The position numbers and the translations under genes were made by a program. A stretch of DNA of 8,834 nucleotides, taken from positions 1-8,834 of the forward strand of contig JAUIGA010000124.1 of NCBI GenBank assembly GCA_030430125.1. Direction: 5' to 3'. The DNA comes from Chloroflexia bacterium. GTDB taxonomy: Bacteria; Chloroflexota; Chloroflexia; Thermomicrobiales; UBA6265. Shown one piece after another: positions 5,775 to 8,834 of this stretch (the stretch's first letter is position 1; every line of letters begins with the position of its first letter). The notes under the pieces were generated by a model. The model did not search any database. It had not been told where the DNA came from and saw only the letters and a program-made list of their open reading frames with translations.

Positions 5775-6369
5775 GTACCGTCAGGACTGGGGGCCGACCA
5801 CCAACCGACGGCGGTTCGACGACCACATGACCATCGGCGTCATCGCCGACACGCATATCTACCCGGGCAGCCGCAGGGGCATTCCGGCCGGGGTGACACG
5901 GCTGTTTCGGCGCGCCGCGATCGATCTGCTGATCCACCTGGGCGATGCAAACAGCCGCATCGTTCTTGAAGAACTGGCGGAGGTGGCGCCGCTGATCGCC
6001 GTGCCCGGCAACAACGACGATCCCGAGCTGCACTACATGCTGACCGAGACGACCCGATTCAGCGTTGGCGAACGTACGTTCGGCGTGCTGCATGGCCACG
6101 GCGGACGGTCGGCCAAGCTGGAAGCGATCCGCCGATTCGGTGGCAAGGTCGATTGCGTGTTGTATGGCCACAGTCACCTGCCGCATATCGAAACGGTGGG
6201 CGACACGATCCTGTTCAATCCCGGATCAGCCACGGACCGACGGTGGCACGAACACTTCGGCGTTGGGCTCATCCGCGTCGAAGACGGCATTATCGAGCCC
6301 GAATTGATCCTGTATCGGGATGCCGACCATCTCGACAACATCAGTGTTTCGCGCGACGAAGGCGAGTGA
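5767..6369 (+). CDS. YfcE/MJ0936-type metallophosphoesterase
   Basis: Calcineurin-like phosphodiesterase of 200 aa with a complete two-metal site. It has DTH (28-30), GD (59-60), GNND (81-84), HGH (109-111) and GHSH (134-137), followed by NPGS (151-154), the usual signature of the small YfcE/MJ0936 family. These enzymes hydrolyse phosphodiester bonds in vitro with Mn2+ or similar metals; natural substrates are mostly unknown. ATG 5767 overlaps the upstream stop (ATGAGTAG), which suggests coupling, but no ribosome binding site precedes it. A second in-frame ATG at 5827 gives MTIGVIADTH, the normal family N-terminus (180 aa), so the first 20 residues may not be translated. The stop touches or overlaps the aminotransferase start. 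Confidence 0.9.
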   Translation: MSRYRQDWGPTTNRRRFDDHMTIGVIADTHIYPGSRRGIPAGVTRLFRRAAIDLLIHLGDANSRIVLEELAEVAPLIAVPGNNDDPELHYMLTETTRFSVGERTFGVLHGHGGRSAKLEAIRRFGGKVDCVLYGHSHLPHIETVGDTILFNPGSATDRRWHEHFGVGLIRVEDGIIEPELILYRDADHLDNISVSRDEGE

Positions 6370-6377
6370 GGACCGAC

Positions 6378-7502
6378 GTGACGTCTCTACCCAACGATCC
6401 CAGGCTGTCGGATGGACGATGGCTGCGCATTCCGGGCCCGACACCGGTGCCGCCACGGGTGTTCCAGTCAATGGCGCAACCTATGGTTCCGCATCGTGGC
6501 GCGGAGATGTCCGGTCTTGTGCGTAACCTCCGAAGCAAGCTGCAGGAGGTCCATCGCACCGATGGCGACGTGATGGTCTGGTCGGGCAGTGGCTCGGCGG
6601 GGTGGGAGGCGGCGCTCGTCAATCTCTGCCGGCCGGGCGACAAGGTTGCCGTGACCGTGTGCGGCGACTTTGGGCGGAGGTTTGCCAGGGTCGCGGAGCA
6701 CCTGGGATTGCGGGTGTGCCGGATCGAGGCGCCGTGGGGAGAGCCGGTGACGGCTGAGCTGGTGGCGGCGACGCTGGCGGCGGAACGCGACGTACATGCC
6801 GTTCTGGCAACCCACAACGAAACATCCACCGGGGTGACCAACCCGCTGGCCGAGATCGCCGAGGTTGCCCGTGCCGTGGGGGCGATGGTGATCGTGGATG
6901 CGGTCAGCTCGGCAGCGGCGATGCCGCTGGAAACCGACGCCTGGGGACTCGACTGGGTGATCTCGGGATCGCAGAAGGCGTGGATGTGCCCGCCCGGCCT
7001 GATGATCGCGGCGGTGAGCGATCGCGGCATGCAGGCGGCCGCGCGAGACGGTGGCTACCCACGATTCTTCTGGGATGCCGAGAAACTGGCCGGCGGAATG
7101 CGGTCCGGTCAGCTGCCAACGACCCCGGCCGTCTCGCTGTTGCGCGGTCTCGACACGGCGCTCGACATGATGCTGGAAGAAGGCGTGGAGCAGATGTGGC
7201 GGCGGCAGGCCGACCTGAGGGACTATCTTCGGTCCGCGCTGATTGAACTGGGACTCGTGCCGTACGCCAACCCTGCGTACGCATCGGCATCGATCACCTC
7301 GGTGCGCCCGCCGGCGGGTATGCATGCGGCGCGGTTTCGTGACCTGGTCCGGGAGGACAGCGGAATCGAGCTTGCCACCGGGCAGCAGCCCGAGGCCGAA
7401 ACCATGATCCGGATCGGGACCATGGGGTGGACCCACCTGCCTGAAATCGAGGCGACAGTGGAGTCGATCGGCCGGGTCACGCGCGCCGCCGGGGCGGGAT
7501 GA
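6378..7502 (+). CDS. Class V (PLP) aminotransferase, alanine/serine-glyoxylate type
   Basis: Pyridoxal-phosphate aminotransferase of fold type I, 374 aa. The opening IPGPTPVPPRVFQSM (18-32) and PHRGAEM (38-44) are typical of the alanine-glyoxylate, serine-glyoxylate and serine-pyruvate group. HNETSTGV (146-153) contacts the cofactor. Asp174 in VDAVSS should bind the pyridine nitrogen, and Lys200 in SGSQKAWMCPPG should form the Schiff base. Arg345 (MIRIGTMG) should hold the substrate carboxylate. The exact amino donor cannot be told; other members of this group include PucG-like ureidoglycine transaminases. GTG 6378 has GAGGA 5 nt upstream. GTG 6366 is also in frame and would overlap the phosphoesterase stop by 4 nt (GTGA), adding four residues. 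Last gene of the plus-strand trio. Confidence 0.9.
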   Translation: MTSLPNDPRLSDGRWLRIPGPTPVPPRVFQSMAQPMVPHRGAEMSGLVRNLRSKLQEVHRTDGDVMVWSGSGSAGWEAALVNLCRPGDKVAVTVCGDFGRRFARVAEHLGLRVCRIEAPWGEPVTAELVAATLAAERDVHAVLATHNETSTGVTNPLAEIAEVARAVGAMVIVDAVSSAAAMPLETDAWGLDWVISGSQKAWMCPPGLMIAAVSDRGMQAAARDGGYPRFFWDAEKLAGGMRSGQLPTTPAVSLLRGLDTALDMMLEEGVEQMWRRQADLRDYLRSALIELGLVPYANPAYASASITSVRPPAGMHAARFRDLVREDSGIELATGQQPEAETMIRIGTMGWTHLPEIEATVESIGRVTRAAGAG

Positions 7503-7517
7503 CGCCGAAATCGGCGT
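7502..7517. terminator. Short hairpin at the end of the aminotransferase gene, weak terminator candidate
   Basis: ACGCCGA (7502-7508) pairs perfectly with TCGGCGT (7511-7517) around AA, starting on the last base of the stop codon. The following bases are GATATGCG with no U-tract, so factor-independent termination is doubtful. It may protect the 3' end instead. Confidence 0.3.
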
Positions 7518-7527
7518 GATATGCGTG

Positions 7528-7556
7528 TTGTCAAGCTCGGGTGACACCGGTATACT
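7528..7556 (+). promoter_or_regulatory. Sigma-70-type promoter of rpsA
   Basis: TTGTCA (7528-7533) and TATACT (7551-7556) are separated by exactly 17 nt and each is one or two bases from the consensus hexamers. Transcription should begin near 7563, giving a leader of about 80 nt before the rpsA ATG. This is the best promoter in the window, fitting a highly expressed ribosomal gene, and it implies that rpsA is not dependent on the upstream operon. Confidence 0.8.
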
Positions 7557-7644
7557 TTGCCCCATACATCCTCCCACGGGCGAAGCGCTTGCTGGAGCCA
7601 AATCGTGGTGGGGTTCGGCGTGTGTTCGGTCTTAAGGAAGGTCT
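7557..7644 (+). other. rpsA 5' leader
   Basis: About 80 nt of untranslated leader ends in AAGGA (7634-7638), 6 nt before ATG 7645. A weak stem is possible between CCCAC (7573-7577) and GTGGG (7608-7612). No ATG-started leader peptide is present. Autogenous control of S1 through its leader is known in E. coli; whether it applies here is not shown by the sequence. Confidence 0.4.
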
Positions 7645-8834
7645 ATGGACGGTACTGACGTTCGTGAGCAAGGCAGTGTGAACGGCGATACGGAGCAGGC
7701 GGAGGCCGCCTCGAACGAGACAGCCGGGAGCGACGTGGAGCAGGAGCTCGACGGTGCCTCGCTCATGGAGCAATTCCTGAGCGATCCCAGCCATGACTAC
7801 AAAACCCTGAAATACGGGGATGTCCTGGAAGGGATCGTGATGCACAAGGATCGGGAAGAGCTGCTGGTTGACATCGGCTCGAAGGCTGAGGGCATCGTCC
7901 CCGCCAAGGAGTACTCCAGTCTTTCCGACGAGGAAAAGGAGGAACTCGGGGTAGGCGATACGATCCTGGTGTTCGTGGTTCAGCCCGAGAATCAGGAAGG
8001 CCATCCGGTCGTCAGTATCGATCGTGCCCGGCAGGAGAAGAGCTGGCGCCGGCTGCAGGAGCGCCACGAAGCGGACGAGATCATTGAGGCGGAGGTCACC
8101 AACTACAACAAGGGTGGTCTGCTGGTAAACCTTGATGGCGTGCGTGGCTTCGTTCCGGCATCGCAAGTGACCGAGATTCGCGGCGGCGACGAGTCGAGCA
8201 AGCAGGCCGACATGGCCCGCTTGATCGGGACGAACCTGCCGCTGAAGGTGATCGAGATCAACCGCCATCGCAACCGGTTGATCCTCTCCGAGCGCCAGGC
8301 GGTGCAGGAACGCCGCGACGCGATGAAGGAGAAGCTGATCCAGGAGCTGACCGAGGGCGAGGTTCGCACCGGCAAGGTCTCCTCGATCTGCGACTTCGGC
8401 GCGTTTGTCGACATCGGCGGCGCCGATGGGCTCGTGCACCTTTCCGAGCTGTCCTGGAGTCGCGTGCGCCACCCAAGCGAAGTGCTCAAGGTGGGTGACG
8501 ACGTTCAGGTCTTCGTGCTCGGCATCAATGCCGATGAGAAGAAGATCGCCCTGTCGATCAAGCGAACCCAGCCGGAGCCGTGGAGCCGCGTGGCGACCAG
8601 CTACGAGGTGGGCCAGCTTGTGAAGGGGACGGTGACGCAGCTTGCCAATTTCGGCGCGTTCGCGCGGATCGAGGACGGCATCGAGGGCCTGATCCACGTC
8701 TCCGAGCTTGCCGAGGAGCGCATTCAGCATCCGAAGCAGGTCGTCGAGGAGGGCGAGGAGCTCATTCTTCGCATCATCCGCATCGACCCGCAGCGGCGCC
8801 GCATGGGCCTGAGTCTTCGCCGCGCCCTCGACAC
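7645..8834 (+). CDS. rpsA: 30S ribosomal protein S1 (3' end beyond window)
   Basis: RNA-binding ribosomal protein that helps load mRNA on the 30S subunit. The 396 complete codons in the window hold an acidic N-terminal stretch of about 55 residues and then four S1 (OB-fold) domains at about 57-127, 144-216, 237-306 and 322-393. Domains 3 and 4 are the most typical (DFGAFVDIGGADGLVHLSELS at 250-270, and NFGAFARIEDGIEGLIHVSEL at 335-355). The linker after each domain begins with the usual basic run (SIDRARQEK, LSERQAV, LSIKRTQ). E. coli S1 has six domains, and the window ends just after the fourth, so the total is unknown. ATG 7645 has AAGGA 6 nt upstream and a strong promoter before it. An S1-repeat protein of another kind is unlikely given the domain order and promoter. 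Confidence 0.92.
   Translation, partial: MDGTDVREQGSVNGDTEQAEAASNETAGSDVEQELDGASLMEQFLSDPSHDYKTLKYGDVLEGIVMHKDREELLVDIGSKAEGIVPAKEYSSLSDEEKEELGVGDTILVFVVQPENQEGHPVVSIDRARQEKSWRRLQERHEADEIIEAEVTNYNKGGLLVNLDGVRGFVPASQVTEIRGGDESSKQADMARLIGTNLPLKVIEINRHRNRLILSERQAVQERRDAMKEKLIQELTEGEVRTGKVSSICDFGAFVDIGGADGLVHLSELSWSRVRHPSEVLKVGDDVQVFVLGINADEKKIALSIKRTQPEPWSRVATSYEVGQLVKGTVTQLANFGAFARIEDGIEGLIHVSELAEERIQHPKQVVEEGEELILRIIRIDPQRRRMGLSLRRALD

Noticed and set aside
7531..8730. 399-codon minus-strand open frame antisense to rpsA
   Set aside because: The S1 domains on the plus strand are unambiguous; the antisense frame stays open because of the codon bias of the S1 gene.

Overview
The window is GC-rich, densely coded bacterial chromosome made of ordinary core and stress-response genes. 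I see no phage genes, transposase, CRISPR array, tRNA or rRNA. The lineage cannot be fixed from sequence alone. The high GC, frequent GTG starts, a thioredoxin-reductase-like ferredoxin-NADP reductase and an S1 protein with a long acidic N-terminus would suit a Chloroflexota (Thermomicrobia-like) or actinobacterial-type genome; this is inference.

Layout. (1) 17-1084 (+): type 2 ferredoxin/flavodoxin-NADP+ reductase. (2) 1101-1156: a perfect 26-bp hairpin with a 4-nt loop in the convergent gap, probably a two-way terminator. (3) 5244 down to 1175 (-): four genes in one direction, in transcription order ada (trifunctional alkylation sensor and repair protein), an MFS exporter, an HxlR-family regulator and trpS. 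(4) 5245-5432: the divergent control region between ada and the next operon, with an Ada-box-like element. (5) 5433-7502 (+): a tightly packed or overlapping trio of a four-helix YvlD/phage_holin_4_2 membrane protein, a YfcE/MJ0936-type metallophosphoesterase and a class V aminotransferase. (6) 7528-7556: a near-consensus sigma-70-type promoter, followed by rpsA (ribosomal protein S1) from 7645, which runs off the window after four S1 domains.

How it works together. The ada-MFS-hxlR stretch looks like a stress block: Ada senses and repairs methylated DNA, the MFS protein probably exports a small molecule, and the HxlR regulator has the N-terminal cysteine found in redox- or electrophile-sensing members. 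It also has an inverted repeat lying on its own -10 box. TrpRS follows and may be a separate unit or be reached by read-through. The trio on the plus strand is probably co-translated, but its members have no obvious shared pathway.

No new multi-gene system is apparent. The most interesting signals are non-coding: a 10-bp inverted repeat that could pair with the ribosome binding site of the MFS gene, the Ada-box-like site, the inverted repeat over the hxlR promoter and the very long perfect hairpin at 1101-1156.
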